From Deinococcus roseus (GTDB lineage: Bacteria > Deinococcota > Deinococci > Deinococcales > Deinococcaceae), in assembly GCF_014646895.1 (NCBI RefSeq), contig NZ_BMOD01000001.1, positions 243,172 through 307,171 of the forward strand: 64,000 bases of DNA. The letters run 5' to 3'. Both the position numbers and the translations under genes were made by a program. This document shows positions 40,206 to 49,891 of the stretch, in pieces (positions within the stretch are counted from its first letter, which is position 1; each line of letters starts with the position of its first letter). The notes below the pieces were generated by a model. It was not told where the DNA came from and made no database searches. It was given only the letters and a program-made list of their open reading frames with translations.

Positions 40206-41801
40206 CTAGTTAACGGTAACGCCATTGGAAGAAGGCACAGCTTCTTTCAATTTCTGGTATTTCTCAGGCAAATGGCGTTTCAGATAGATCAAATCTGAAG
40301 TCTCTCCCAGATCTGCGCCGTAGCCTTTGACCAGATGGTCCACAATCAAACTGAAGGTGATGGGAGGATAGCCATTTTCCCGCATGGTGATGCGGTGGCG
40401 GTAAATTTGCATCTCGTGCTTGGGTTCCTGGGCACGGTGCACCTCCAGAATCTCATAGAGGCTGCTGGAAATGGCCCCTGCCGAAGGGTGGTTCACCATC
40501 CTGAAATTGTGGAAGGCCCCCAGGGGCGTGATGAACAGCACCTCTGCCAGTGCAGTGTAGGTGGCTGCTGTACCCTCTCCCAGCAACTCAAGGGCCACCA
40601 GCACCCCAATGCCAAAACGCAAAAGCCAGTGGGCCAGAAAAGCCTGCGAGCCTTCTGAGCCCCGCTGAAAGAATGCAGCCACATCCTGCAAAGCCTGCTG
40701 GGTGGGGTATGTTTGGGACACCATCCGGCGAATGCTGGAAAGTTCTGCTCCCAGCACCCCACGCAGGCAGCGCACCAGCGGATTTTGCAAATTCAATTGC
40801 CCCAGTTCTTCCAGCGAGTGTTTTGCACCGTCCAGGTCACGAACGATCACCTCGCAGAGGCCTTTCATGTACAGGGCAATCCCATACATCACGTCAAAAC
40901 TGGCGTTGGTGCCCCGTCTGGCCTGCTGAACCACCTCAAACGTCTGCAACACCCGTTCAGAGGTTTTGCGGGCATCCACAAAATGCCCCAGGTGAAACTC
41001 CTGAAACGCCCGTTCTGTCCAGCGCACCATCTGTGCCAGTGCAGCATAAGCATCGCGCGGTTTGAGGGGCTCTTCTGCTGTTTCCGAAAAAGAAGTGCGC
41101 TGAAACAGGGCCTGCATCAGGCTTTTCAGGGAAGTGCGCAGGGGCCTGCTGGAAATGCTGTCCAGAAAAGCCTGATCGTATTCCCCGGCACAGATCATGG
41201 CACAGCAGCACTCGGCAACGGCCTGCTCGAACATCCGCGCATCCCGGATCCTGCGGGAAGCCTCCATCACCTGGCGGTACACGGCGATGGATCCCTGAAA
41301 ATCCCCCAGCTTGAGCAAAGAAAGGGCCAGATCCAGCTTGACCTGACACAAATCCATCCCCAGCACACAGAAGGTGCGTGTTGCAGATTCCAGCAACTCT
41401 CTGGAACGGGGATGCCCCTGCTGGCCCATGGCCACACCCATCACCCAGGAGATGCGTCCGTAGGCTTCCACTTCCAGCATGTCTGTGGCCCCTGGCCAGG
41501 TGTTGAGGATTTCTTTGCCCTCGGCGATGACTTCGTCGCAGCGGGACTGGTGCAAAAGCACCCCCAGTTTCTCGGCACGGGCCAGCAGGTGGCTGGATTG
41601 TTGCAGGCAACGCCAGCCGTCTTCCCAGCGGTGTTGCCTCAGATACAACTGGGCCAGTCGGATGCGGGCAGTCTCGCCCTCAAGTTTGAGCAGTTCACGC
41701 TCAAGCTGTCTGACCGGGTGACGCAGCAGGCTGTCCCAGGCACCAGGAATCAAGAGGGTTTGCGGCAGTGCATGCAACGAAGGTAAGTTCAGACCGGACA
41801 C
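40206..41801 (-). CDS. Hypothetical helical-repeat (TPR-like) protein
   Basis: A 531-residue protein made almost wholly of helices, with TPR-like pairs (RIRLAQLYLRQHRWEDGWRC, QVKLDLALSLLKLGDFQGSI then AVYRQVMEAS, GHFVDARKTSERVLQTFE). No catalytic motif, signal peptide or membrane segment, apart from a mildly hydrophobic stretch FGIGVLVALELLG. It may be a scaffold or a regulator of the kind with a TPR sensor, but no HTH is visible. Start GTG 41801 with AGAGGTG upstream. Transcribed alone. Confidence 0.6.
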   Translation of the reverse strand: MSGLNLPSLHALPQTLLIPGAWDSLLRHPVRQLERELLKLEGETARIRLAQLYLRQHRWEDGWRCLQQSSHLLARAEKLGVLLHQSRCDEVIAEGKEILNTWPGATDMLEVEAYGRISWVMGVAMGQQGHPRSRELLESATRTFCVLGMDLCQVKLDLALSLLKLGDFQGSIAVYRQVMEASRRIRDARMFEQAVAECCCAMICAGEYDQAFLDSISSRPLRTSLKSLMQALFQRTSFSETAEEPLKPRDAYAALAQMVRWTERAFQEFHLGHFVDARKTSERVLQTFEVVQQARRGTNASFDVMYGIALYMKGLCEVIVRDLDGAKHSLEELGQLNLQNPLVRCLRGVLGAELSSIRRMVSQTYPTQQALQDVAAFFQRGSEGSQAFLAHWLLRFGIGVLVALELLGEGTAATYTALAEVLFITPLGAFHNFRMVNHPSAGAISSSLYEILEVHRAQEPKHEMQIYRHRITMRENGYPPITFSLIVDHLVKGYGADLGETSDLIYLKRHLPEKYQKLKEAVPSSNGVTVN

Positions 41802-42155
41802 CAGACACCTCTTCTCCCCTCTGTTATAGGTGTTTTTGTGTCACGCTACTATGACAAATGCATTTTGCATGCCAGTGCAGCACACAAAGCAAATTCACCT
41901 GTCCATGCAGCAGGACATCTTCCCCAATTGTGCACATTCCAGCAATGTGATTTTTTCATCAAACATTTTCCGAATTGAAACACATCATCAAAATTCTGCC
42001 AAACCTTTCACACCCAGAGACCGCATTGCGCTTTGAGGTGGAAGCATTCTTGACTTTTCCGTAAAAACGGGGCTTTAAACCTTCCTGCATCTCCTGGGGC
42101 GACGAAACTTGAAAATGACAGGCAAATGATAAATTGATACAACTGCTCAACAACA
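41802..42155. other. Spacer upstream of the TPR-like gene
   Basis: AT-rich, about 350 bases. No credible gene; short frames lack ribosome sites and family features. GCATTTTGC/GCATGC dyads occur near 41860-41872 and a TTGACT at 42051-42056. Confidence 0.45.
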
Positions 42156-42184
42156 AAGCTTCCAGACTCAGAGCCTGGAAGCTT
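42150..42184 (-). terminator. Terminator of the NatAB-like operon
   Basis: AAGCTTCCAG (42156-42165) pairs with CTGGAAGCTT (42175-42184); on the minus strand it continues TTGTTGTTG. It lies 45 bases past the permease stop. Confidence 0.8.
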
Positions 42185-42229
42185 CCATAAAGGGTTTGAA
42201 AGATCGCTGTTGTGTAGAAGTTTGGTCGC

Positions 42230-43489
42230 TCAGTTGCGGAAAATCACTTCTTCTCTGGAGAAAGACCGCAAAGCCACCAGCAGCAGGATTCCGGTGAACA
42301 GCAGGTTGCTGACGCAGGTGACGGCCATCATGTCTGGTTTCACTGCCCCCTTCACAATGTCCATGATGGAAATCATCGAACCAATCAGGGGAGCGGCATA
42401 CAGGCCCACACTGGCTTTCAGGAAATCCGAGAATTGCAGAGCGACTGCAGGAATCACCACCAGCAGGGAGAACGGCACCAGATAGGTCTGCGCTTCCTTA
42501 AAGTTGCGGGCATACACACTGATGGTCAGCACAATCACACTCACCAGCAAGGCCACAGTCAGTGCCACACCCATCAGGAGCAGCAAACTGCCAGAGTCCA
42601 GGTTCAGGCTTCCACCAAAGACCTCACTGACCGATTTTCCACCTTCCTGTTCGTTCAGCAGGCGCGGCAAGAGGAATTTGGAGGCCAGCCCCGCCAGCAC
42701 CAACCCTGTGACACTGAAGATGGAACTCACCAGCGAAAACACCGTCACCGCCCCCAGTTTGCCCAGCACCACTTCCAGCCTGCGGATGGGAGACACCAGC
42801 AGCACTTCAAAGGTGCCGCGTTCTTTCTCACCTGCCGTGGAATCAATGGCTGTGGGCTGTGCGCCAGCCAGAATGAACTGCAGAATGAACATCGGGATGA
42901 TGAAAGCCAGCTGTCCGCTGCGTTTCTCTGCGGTGGTGCTGGCATCCACTGTCTGGGTCTGGATGGGGGTCAACACCTGACGGTTCAGGCCTGAGGCCGT
43001 GAGCTTCTTCTCGACCAGGATGTCTTTGTAGGCGTTCACAGCCCCTTCCAGCTTGCTCATCACACCTACACTCTTGAGGCTGTTCTGCTTGACGTAAATC
43101 TGAATGGTGGCAGCCATTCCGCCAGCATCGGTGGGCAGGTTGTCCGGGATGGAGAGGGCAGCATCCAGGGTTCCAGCCTGCACATCTTCAACGGGCTTTG
43201 CCGTGGGAATGAGTTCCACCCCAGATGAAACCACCTTGCCATTCACTTTTTTGTCTTCTTCCAGAAAACTGCGGAGTTGCTGTGGCATGCGTTCCATCCC
43301 AACCACTCCGACCTTCTGGCGGGCCTGTTCCTCACCCTGAAAGGCCTTCCCAAGCATCAGGGGAAATCCCAGAGTAAAAATCGGAATCATGATCAGGGGC
43401 AGCAAAATGGTGCTCATCAGGGTGCGTTTGTCGCGCCAGGTGGAAAGGATTTCTTTGCCCAGAACGTGCAGGACAAAATCAAAACGCAT
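42230..43489 (-). CDS. ABC-2 type permease, NatB-like
   Basis: A 419-residue membrane protein with one N-terminal helix (TLMSTILLPLIMIPIFTLGF), a large extracytoplasmic domain of about 140 residues, and five or six helices in the C-terminal half, beginning IIPMFILQFILAGAQPTAID and STAGEKERGTFEVLLVSPI, the ABC-2 signature. This is the architecture of NatB sodium exporters and similar ABC-2 permeases. It overlaps the ATPase gene by 11 bases. The exported substrate (sodium, drug or other) is not shown by sequence. Confidence 0.87.
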   Translation of the reverse strand: MRFDFVLHVLGKEILSTWRDKRTLMSTILLPLIMIPIFTLGFPLMLGKAFQGEEQARQKVGVVGMERMPQQLRSFLEEDKKVNGKVVSSGVELIPTAKPVEDVQAGTLDAALSIPDNLPTDAGGMAATIQIYVKQNSLKSVGVMSKLEGAVNAYKDILVEKKLTASGLNRQVLTPIQTQTVDASTTAEKRSGQLAFIIPMFILQFILAGAQPTAIDSTAGEKERGTFEVLLVSPIRRLEVVLGKLGAVTVFSLVSSIFSVTGLVLAGLASKFLLPRLLNEQEGGKSVSEVFGGSLNLDSGSLLLLMGVALTVALLVSVIVLTISVYARNFKEAQTYLVPFSLLVVIPAVALQFSDFLKASVGLYAAPLIGSMISIMDIVKGAVKPDMMAVTCVSNLLFTGILLLVALRSFSREEVIFRN

Positions 43490-44210
43490 GGCTCACTCCT
43501 CTGGCCAGTTCAAAGAAGGCCTCTTCCAGTCGGGGTTTGCGGGTCCTCAGCTTCAGGTCTTGCAGGCTGCCATTGAAGAGCAAACTTCCGTGGTCAATGA
43601 CCGCCAGGTTCTCGCAGAGTTCTTCCACCTCTTCCATGACGTGGGTGCTGTACAGCACCAGTTTTTCGCCTGTACGGTAGGATTTCACGAAATCCAGCAG
43701 GGCGCGCCTTGCCACCACATCCAGACCGTTGGTGGCTTCATCCAGGATCAGCACTTTGGGGTCGTGGATCACAGCACGGGCCACCACAATTTTTTGCTTC
43801 ATGCCGGTGGAAAACTCTCCTGCACGGCGATCCAGGACTTCTCTGAGGTCCAGAAAACCATCGAGTTCTGCAATGCGTTTTTCAATCTGGGGTCTTTTCA
43901 GGTCGTAAAAACCCCCAAAGTAATGCAGGATTTCCCGTCCGGTCAGGCGATCATAGAGCCCCATCCCTCCATTGACCACCCCGATGTTTTTGCGCACCTG
44001 TTCGGGATCTTTGCGGATGTCAAACCCGGCCACAGTTGCAGTGCCCTGGGTGGGTTTGAGCAGGGTGGCCAGGGTGCGCAGCAGGGTGGTCTTCCCTGCC
44101 CCGTTGGGACCCAGCAAACCAAAAATCTGTCCATCCTGGGCCTGAAAACTGACGTCTTTGAGGGCCTTCACCTTGCCATATGACTTGCTGAGGTTTTCAA
44201 TTTTGACCAT
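43479..44210 (-). CDS. ABC exporter ATPase, NatA-like
   Basis: A 243-residue ATPase. Walker A LLGPNGAGKTTLLR, signature FSTGMKQKIVVARA (the STGM variant typical of ABC-2 exporters), Walker B KVLILDEATNGLD (a non-consensus Ala in DEAT) and switch STHVMEE. It pairs with the permease that follows. GGAGG 8 bases before the ATG. A promoter with TTGAGT-17-GATGAT lies upstream on the minus strand, and an inverted repeat AAGGTAAA/TTTACCTT (44385-44427) lies near it. Confidence 0.9.
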   Translation of the reverse strand: MVKIENLSKSYGKVKALKDVSFQAQDGQIFGLLGPNGAGKTTLLRTLATLLKPTQGTATVAGFDIRKDPEQVRKNIGVVNGGMGLYDRLTGREILHYFGGFYDLKRPQIEKRIAELDGFLDLREVLDRRAGEFSTGMKQKIVVARAVIHDPKVLILDEATNGLDVVARRALLDFVKSYRTGEKLVLYSTHVMEEVEELCENLAVIDHGSLLFNGSLQDLKLRTRKPRLEEAFFELARGVSHAF

Positions 44211-44486
44211 CTGCTGGCCTCCATTTCTGAGGATTCACTTTCAGGTACGCCCAACCTGCAACAGGGGTTGCCCTGCTGTGCGGTGGGATCCTGATGAAGT
44301 TGAGGGGTGTTGCAGGAATCTTGCAAAGAGCGAGAAACCCAGAGCAAACTCGCATTCATCATCAATGTAAAGCTTGCTTGACTCAAGGTAAAACAGTTTT
44401 AGCAAAATGTCAAGGTTGCTTTACCTTCGAATTCGGAACAAACCCCATCTCTGCAGCAACTCATGCGAAAAAGGCACAATGAAACC

Positions 44487-45140
44487 ATGACCGGGAACCC
44501 TGCAGTCCTGACCCTGATCATTCCTGCATACAACGAAGAAAAACACATTGCCCGTGTGGTTGAAGCAGCACTGGCATCCAGACTGGGGCGCGTGCTGGTG
44601 GTCAGCGATGCCTCCAGCGACCAGACCGCAGACTTGGCCAGAAAAGCTGGTGCAGAAGTGATTGAGCTTCCTCAGAACCTTGGGAAAGCCGGGGCCATGC
44701 TGACTGGAGCCAGGGCCGCCACCACCGAACACCTGATGTTTCTGGATGCCGACCTGCAAGGCCTGACTGCAGAACACCTCCAAAGGCTTGCTGCCCCGGT
44801 GCTGACAGGCAAAGCACAGGCCACCGTGGGGCTCTTCTCAGGTGGACGGGCCAGCACCACCCTGGCCTCCTGGATGACCCGCCACTGGAGCGGTCAGCGG
44901 GTGCTTCCCAGAGACATCCTGTTGAATCTGCCCCATGCTGAGCACCTGAGGTATGCCATCGAGGTGGCCCTCACAGATGCATTAAAAGAAGCCCGGATGG
45001 GCATCACCTACGTGACCCTGCACGGCGTTTCACAGGTCACCAAGGAAGAAAAGCAGGGGCTGCTTTCGGGCGCAAAGGCCAGGCTGCGCATGTTCAGGCA
45101 GATTTTCAATTACCACCTGCAAAAAGCAAAACAGGGGTGA
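44487..45140 (+). CDS. Family 2 glycosyltransferase
   Basis: A 217-residue GT-A fold glycosyltransferase with no membrane segment: LTLIIPAYNEEKHIARVV at the start, VVSDASSDQT, LPQNLGKAGAMLTG and FLDADLQGL with the metal-binding DxD-like Asp-Ala-Asp. It uses an activated sugar; the acceptor is not known. A start at 44463 is possible, but CACAAT lies exactly 6 bases before ATG 44487 and there is no ribosome site for either. It is convergent with the phosphatidyltransferase gene, 23 bases apart. Confidence 0.87.
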   Translation: MTGNPAVLTLIIPAYNEEKHIARVVEAALASRLGRVLVVSDASSDQTADLARKAGAEVIELPQNLGKAGAMLTGARAATTEHLMFLDADLQGLTAEHLQRLAAPVLTGKAQATVGLFSGGRASTTLASWMTRHWSGQRVLPRDILLNLPHAEHLRYAIEVALTDALKEARMGITYVTLHGVSQVTKEEKQGLLSGAKARLRMFRQIFNYHLQKAKQG

Positions 45141-45163
45141 TCCTCAAACCGGTACATCACATT

Positions 45164-45739
45164 TCAGCGCCGCAAAAAAGCCTTGACTGCCTGCTTGTGT
45201 GTGAACAGCAGATCCAGCGTGGACCACAGTGCTGTCCCCACTGCAGCCAGCATGAAAAGTTGCACCAGCAGCAGGTTGATGGGATGGCTGACACTCGCAG
45301 CCCACAACAGGGCAATCAGGATGCCCCCAATGGCCACCGTCTGAATCAGGCCGTTGATCTTGCCAGAGATGCGCTTGTGCACCTCGTCGCGGCCACGGGC
45401 CAGGTCCATGAAACGCAAGGACCAGGACACCAGATCCCGCCACATCACCATCAGCACCATCCAGAGGGGAATCAGGTGGTCTGAGAGCAAAAGCAAAAAC
45501 ACACTCAGGCGAACAAAACCATCTGCCATGGAATCCATCAGTTCGCCTTCACGGTGGGCCACATTGTATTTGCGGGCGTAATAACCATCAAAAAGGTCGG
45601 TCAGGCCCATCGCGGCCAGCAAGCCCAGGCTGGCCCACAGAGCCCCCACCTGCTGGGAATGGAACACCAGACACAGGGGCACGATCAAAACAATACGCAG
45701 CGCCGTCAGCACATTTGGGCGTTTCAATTTGCGGAACAT
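45164..45739 (-). CDS. CDP-alcohol phosphatidyltransferase (PgsA-like)
   Basis: A 191-residue integral membrane enzyme with about five helices. The full family motif D-G-x2-A-R-x8-G-x3-D-x3-D is present in DLFDGYYARKYNVAHREGEL followed by MDSMAD. It moves a phosphatidyl group from CDP-diacylglycerol to an alcohol, most often glycerol-3-phosphate or inositol phosphate. The acceptor cannot be told. ATG at 45739; it may be expressed ahead of the rnpB unit's end, as a terminator lies between 45799 and 45821. Confidence 0.88.
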   Translation of the reverse strand: MFRKLKRPNVLTALRIVLIVPLCLVFHSQQVGALWASLGLLAAMGLTDLFDGYYARKYNVAHREGELMDSMADGFVRLSVFLLLLSDHLIPLWMVLMVMWRDLVSWSLRFMDLARGRDEVHKRISGKINGLIQTVAIGGILIALLWAASVSHPINLLLVQLFMLAAVGTALWSTLDLLFTHKQAVKAFLRR

Positions 45740-45798
45740 GTTTTATCTTAAGCAACGCAAGTCAAAAGATGCTGAGAAAGCCATCAGCTGAGCGCTCC

Positions 45799-45820
45799 AA
45801 AAAAAATCCCCCTTGCGGGG

Positions 45821-45821
<1 letters not shown>
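45799..45821 (-). terminator. Terminator of rnpB
   Basis: Minus strand CCCCC, loop GCAA, GGGGG (45808-45821), then ATTTTTTTT down to 45799. Confidence 0.95.
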
Positions 45822-47004
<1,183 letters not shown>

Positions 47005-47005
<1 letters not shown>

Positions 47006-47355
47006 CAAAACTCCCTTCGAGGTATGAAAAGCAGGTTCAGGATGGCCAGCAGGCCAGAAGCCCCCGAAATCAGCCACACCACCTGGGTGGTGGGTCCCTG
47101 CAGGTACTTGCTGAGGATGGCCGGAACCAGGGTGGCCACCAGCAGCAATTGGGTTGCGGAAAGTCCCACACTGAGTCCAGTGCTGGGTCTGGCAAAACAG
47201 GCAATCAACCCGAGGCCCACGTAGGCGGCTCCGAGCATGCGGTAGAGGGTGAGCACCTGAATTCCGTCCAGCAGAGGATTGGCAAACACAAAGTAAAAGA
47301 AAACACCAAGTGCCATAAAGAGGCTTCCGCTGATGAAGTACACAACGCGTGTCAC
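47005..47355 (-). CDS. Small four-helix membrane protein
   Basis: A 116-residue protein with four predicted membrane helices (VVYFISGSLFMALGVFFYFV, LYRMLGAAYVGLGLIACFA, LSATQLLLVATLVPAIL, VVWLISGASGLLAILNLLF). No known family. Its stop overlaps the rluB start (TGATG), so translation of the two is coupled, and the rluB-rnpB unit probably starts from its promoter. Confidence 0.7.
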
Positions 47356-47441
47356 CGAAACATCATACAGGGTGGATGTGGGTTTGGGGACAGGGGAAAT
47401 GCTGAAAGCAGCAGGCAGAAAGGCAGGGGAGGCATGTGGAT

Positions 47442-47483
47442 GCCGAGATCACAGGGCCGAGAGCACAGGGTCGAGAGCAAAAA
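47442..47483. repeat. 14-bp tandem repeat, three copies
   Basis: GCCGAGATCACAGG (47442-47455), GCCGAGAGCACAGG (47456-47469) and a degenerate GTCGAGAGCAAAAA (47470-47483). Twice the 7-bp period of the other arrays. Confidence 0.8.
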
Positions 47484-47497
47484 AGATTGGCGTTGCG

Positions 47498-47567
47498 CCT
47501 GTAGGGGCGAGCGTGCAGAGGGACCACGTGGCAGTTCCTCGCATTGCACAAGACAGGCACGCCTGCC
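47498..47567 (+). repeat. Dispersed 70-bp repeat, copy 2
   Basis: Same element as 32560-32629 but in the opposite orientation: identical for its first 29 bases (from CCTGTAGGGGCGAGCGTG on), then similar with TTGCACAAGAC retained. Located in the spacer 47356-47584, which holds no gene. Confidence 0.85.
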
Positions 47568-47584
47568 AGCAACCCCAGATCACA

Positions 47585-48388
47585 CTACTTGCTCAGATCC
47601 CGACTGTTGAACCGCATCAGCCCAATCCCACTGAGCACCACAGCAATGGCCACCAGCACCAGGGCACTGCTGGCGTCAAGACCGTTTTTGATGGGCAAGG
47701 TGTCGTTGTAATAGTAGAACACCGAGAAAGACTGCAACACCTTCAGGTCGGGATTGACCGGGGCTGCGGCATTGAGGAGGTAACTGGCCAGCAGGATCAC
47801 ACTGGCCGTTCCCATCACCACACCAGAATGGGGCACCAGACTGCCCACCATCAGGGCCAGGGTGGAAGCTGTAAGGGCCAGCAGAAACACACTGCTGAAA
47901 GCATCCAGCAAATGTGCACCTTTGAATTCCACTCCCAGCACAGGCGCAAACAGCACACAGGTCAGGTAGAACACCCCGACCAGCAGCATTTGCATGCTGA
48001 CCATGGCAAGCAAACGGCCCAGGTAATATCCGGTACGGCTGAGCGGATTGGAGAGCAGCAAATCCAGTTGCCCATGCTGTTCTTCTCCTGCAATGGCTGC
48101 ATTTCCCAGGCTGATCCCGTGAATGATCAGCACCAGAGGCAAAGTCAGGCTGAGGAGTCTGGCATTGAAGTATCCAGGGGCAGTCACCAGATCCATCCTG
48201 AAGAACATCTGCTTGAGCAGGGGGGGCATGTTGCCCATCATGCTGTCAAGCATGCGGTCCATGCCTCCACTGGAGATCAGGCTTTTAAACAGGGAGAGTT
48301 CAGCCAGGCACCACAGAAAGAGCGCGAGGCACCAGAAGATCAGGGGTTTTCTGGCCCGCAGCCAGGTGTTTTTAAACACGCTGAACAT
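47585..48388 (-). CDS. ABC-2 type permease
   Basis: A 267-residue integral membrane protein with six helices, starting KPLIFWCLALFLWCLAELSL. The segment AIAGEEQHGQLDLLLSNPLS is the cytoplasmic signature of ABC-2 permeases of exporters (GEExxGTLDLLLSxP). It is the membrane partner of the ATPase encoded at 48372. Start 48388 has GGGAGG upstream and overlaps the ATPase end by 17 bases. Substrate unknown. Confidence 0.85.
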   Translation of the reverse strand: MFSVFKNTWLRARKPLIFWCLALFLWCLAELSLFKSLISSGGMDRMLDSMMGNMPPLLKQMFFRMDLVTAPGYFNARLLSLTLPLVLIIHGISLGNAAIAGEEQHGQLDLLLSNPLSRTGYYLGRLLAMVSMQMLLVGVFYLTCVLFAPVLGVEFKGAHLLDAFSSVFLLALTASTLALMVGSLVPHSGVVMGTASVILLASYLLNAAAPVNPDLKVLQSFSVFYYYNDTLPIKNGLDASSALVLVAIAVVLSGIGLMRFNSRDLSK

Positions 48389-49274
48389 GTTGGTCCTCCC
48401 GGTAGTACTCCATAAAAAGGCTTTCCAGATCGGCACTCATGGACCTCAGGCTGAGGATTTCAAACCTGGAGAGGGTCTTGATGAAAGCGTCCATCTTGCC
48501 TGAAACCGTGAAAATGGCCCTGTTGCCCTGCAGTTGCGTTTCGGTGATGCCTGGAATGTTTGAGAGGGATTCCGCTGGTGGAACAGCTGCAAACTCCACC
48601 TCAATCTGCTGTCTAGCATGACTTTTTAACTCTTGCATGGTGCTTTCCACAATCAGGCGGCCTTCTTTGAGGATGCCCACCCGGTCTGCGGTCTTGTCCA
48701 CCTCTGCCAGCACATGTGAACTTAAAAGCACGGTTTTGCCCTGTTTCTTGCTGTCCAGAATGATCTGGTCAAATTCGTACTGCATCAGGGGATCCAGACC
48801 CGAGGTGGGCTCATCCAGAATCAGCACTTCCGGGTGGTGCATGAAGGCCTGGATGATGCCGATTTTCTGCTTGTTGCCTTTGGAGAGGTCGCGGATCTTT
48901 TTTCTGGGGTCCAGTTTGAGGCGTTCGATGGTGTCGTGGACCTCTTTGTCCATTTTCATGCCACGCAGATCCGCGAAGTAACGCAGGACTTCCAGGGCGG
49001 TCATTTCGGGGTACAGGTTGAGCTCTCCGGGCAGGTAGCCCACCTTCTGGCGGATTTTGACCGTGTCACGCTTGATGTCCAGACCCAGAATGGAGGCCTG
49101 TCCAGAGGTGGGTTTCAGCATGCCCAGCAGGGTGCGGATGGTGGTGGTTTTGCCTGATCCGTTGGGTCCCAGAAACCCGTACACCTCCCCTGTTCTCACC
49201 TCAAACACCAGGTCCTGGATGCCTCTGGAACGCCCATACTTTTTTTCAAGATGCTGAACCTCAATCACTTTCAT
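48372..49274 (-). CDS. ABC exporter ATPase
   Basis: A 300-residue ATPase: Walker A FLGPNGSGKTTTIR, signature DLSKGNKQKIGIIQA, Walker B EVLILDEPTSGLDP and LSSHVLAEV. The C-terminal 80 residues are an extra domain common in BcrA/NatA-like exporters. Its ATG overlaps the regulator stop by 4 bases (49271-49274), which is why I choose it over an upstream in-frame ATG. It forms an operon with the MarR-like regulator and the ABC-2 permease, so it is probably a drug or toxicant exporter induced by its substrate. Confidence 0.92.
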   Translation of the reverse strand: MKVIEVQHLEKKYGRSRGIQDLVFEVRTGEVYGFLGPNGSGKTTTIRTLLGMLKPTSGQASILGLDIKRDTVKIRQKVGYLPGELNLYPEMTALEVLRYFADLRGMKMDKEVHDTIERLKLDPRKKIRDLSKGNKQKIGIIQAFMHHPEVLILDEPTSGLDPLMQYEFDQIILDSKKQGKTVLLSSHVLAEVDKTADRVGILKEGRLIVESTMQELKSHARQQIEVEFAAVPPAESLSNIPGITETQLQGNRAIFTVSGKMDAFIKTLSRFEILSLRSMSADLESLFMEYYREDQHVQRV

Positions 49275-49714
49275 GGCTGTCCTTTTCTGCTTTGCCACTC
49301 CTGCAGAATTCTGGGGTAGGCTTCCTGCCAGAACTCAAAAAAGGCCTTCATGTCGCTCAGGCGGTCATTGGGGGCCAGTTGCAAACCAAAATCCGCCACC
49401 TCGATGAACATCTGCAGTTTCTGCACCCCCTGCATGGCCACTTTTTCCCACACCCCTTCCCGGAGGCGGTAATCGCTTTTGCGGTCTCCTTTGACCCGTA
49501 CTTTTTCGATGAAGCCCATCTGGGTCAGGGTGGTGCATCCCTGACTGATGGCCGCTCTGGAAACGTGCAGGCTGTCTTGCAGTTCCTGGGCGTTCATCTG
49601 GCCTTTCGGGTGAATCAGCAGGGCTCCCAGCAGGAGACCCAGAATGCGCTGTGCTCCCTGGGCTTCAAACACCCTGGTCACGTGCTGGATGAACTGGTCC
49701 TGTGGCGGGGTCAT
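49271..49714 (-). CDS. GbsR/MarR-like transcriptional regulator
   Basis: A 147-residue winged-helix protein. HTH: PKGQMNAQELQDSLHVSRAA ISQGC, then a wing TLTQMGFIEKVRVKGDRKSDYR, the arrangement of GbsR-type MarR proteins, followed by a helical dimerisation tail. It heads the operon with the ABC exporter. Two palindromes upstream (49725-49754) are likely its operators. The ATG at 49714 has a weak ribosome site (AAAAGAG). Confidence 0.85.
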   Translation of the reverse strand: MTPPQDQFIQHVTRVFEAQGAQRILGLLLGALLIHPKGQMNAQELQDSLHVSRAAISQGCTTLTQMGFIEKVRVKGDRKSDYRLREGVWEKVAMQGVQKLQMFIEVADFGLQLAPNDRLSDMKAFFEFWQEAYPRILQEWQSRKGQP

Positions 49715-49724
49715 ACACTCTTTT

Positions 49725-49754
49725 CTGAAATTTCAGGAATCTTTGAAATTTCAA
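49725..49754. promoter_or_regulatory. Twin palindromic operator of the GbsR/MarR operon
   Basis: CTGAAATTTCAG (49725-49736) and TTGAAATTTCAA (49743-49754) share the core TGAAATTTCA, centres 18 bp apart, directly before the regulator start. They should bind the regulator and control the exporter. Confidence 0.75.
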
Positions 49755-49891
49755 GTTCACTTTACTGCTGGGTTCAATTCCTGGCATCTGCCACCATCAG
49801 ACACCCCTTGCTGTTGTGCTCGATTGGGTCAAAGTCCCTCAATCTTTGCAGAAAGCTTCCAATGGGAAGCCTGTTCCTGTAGCCTACTGCC

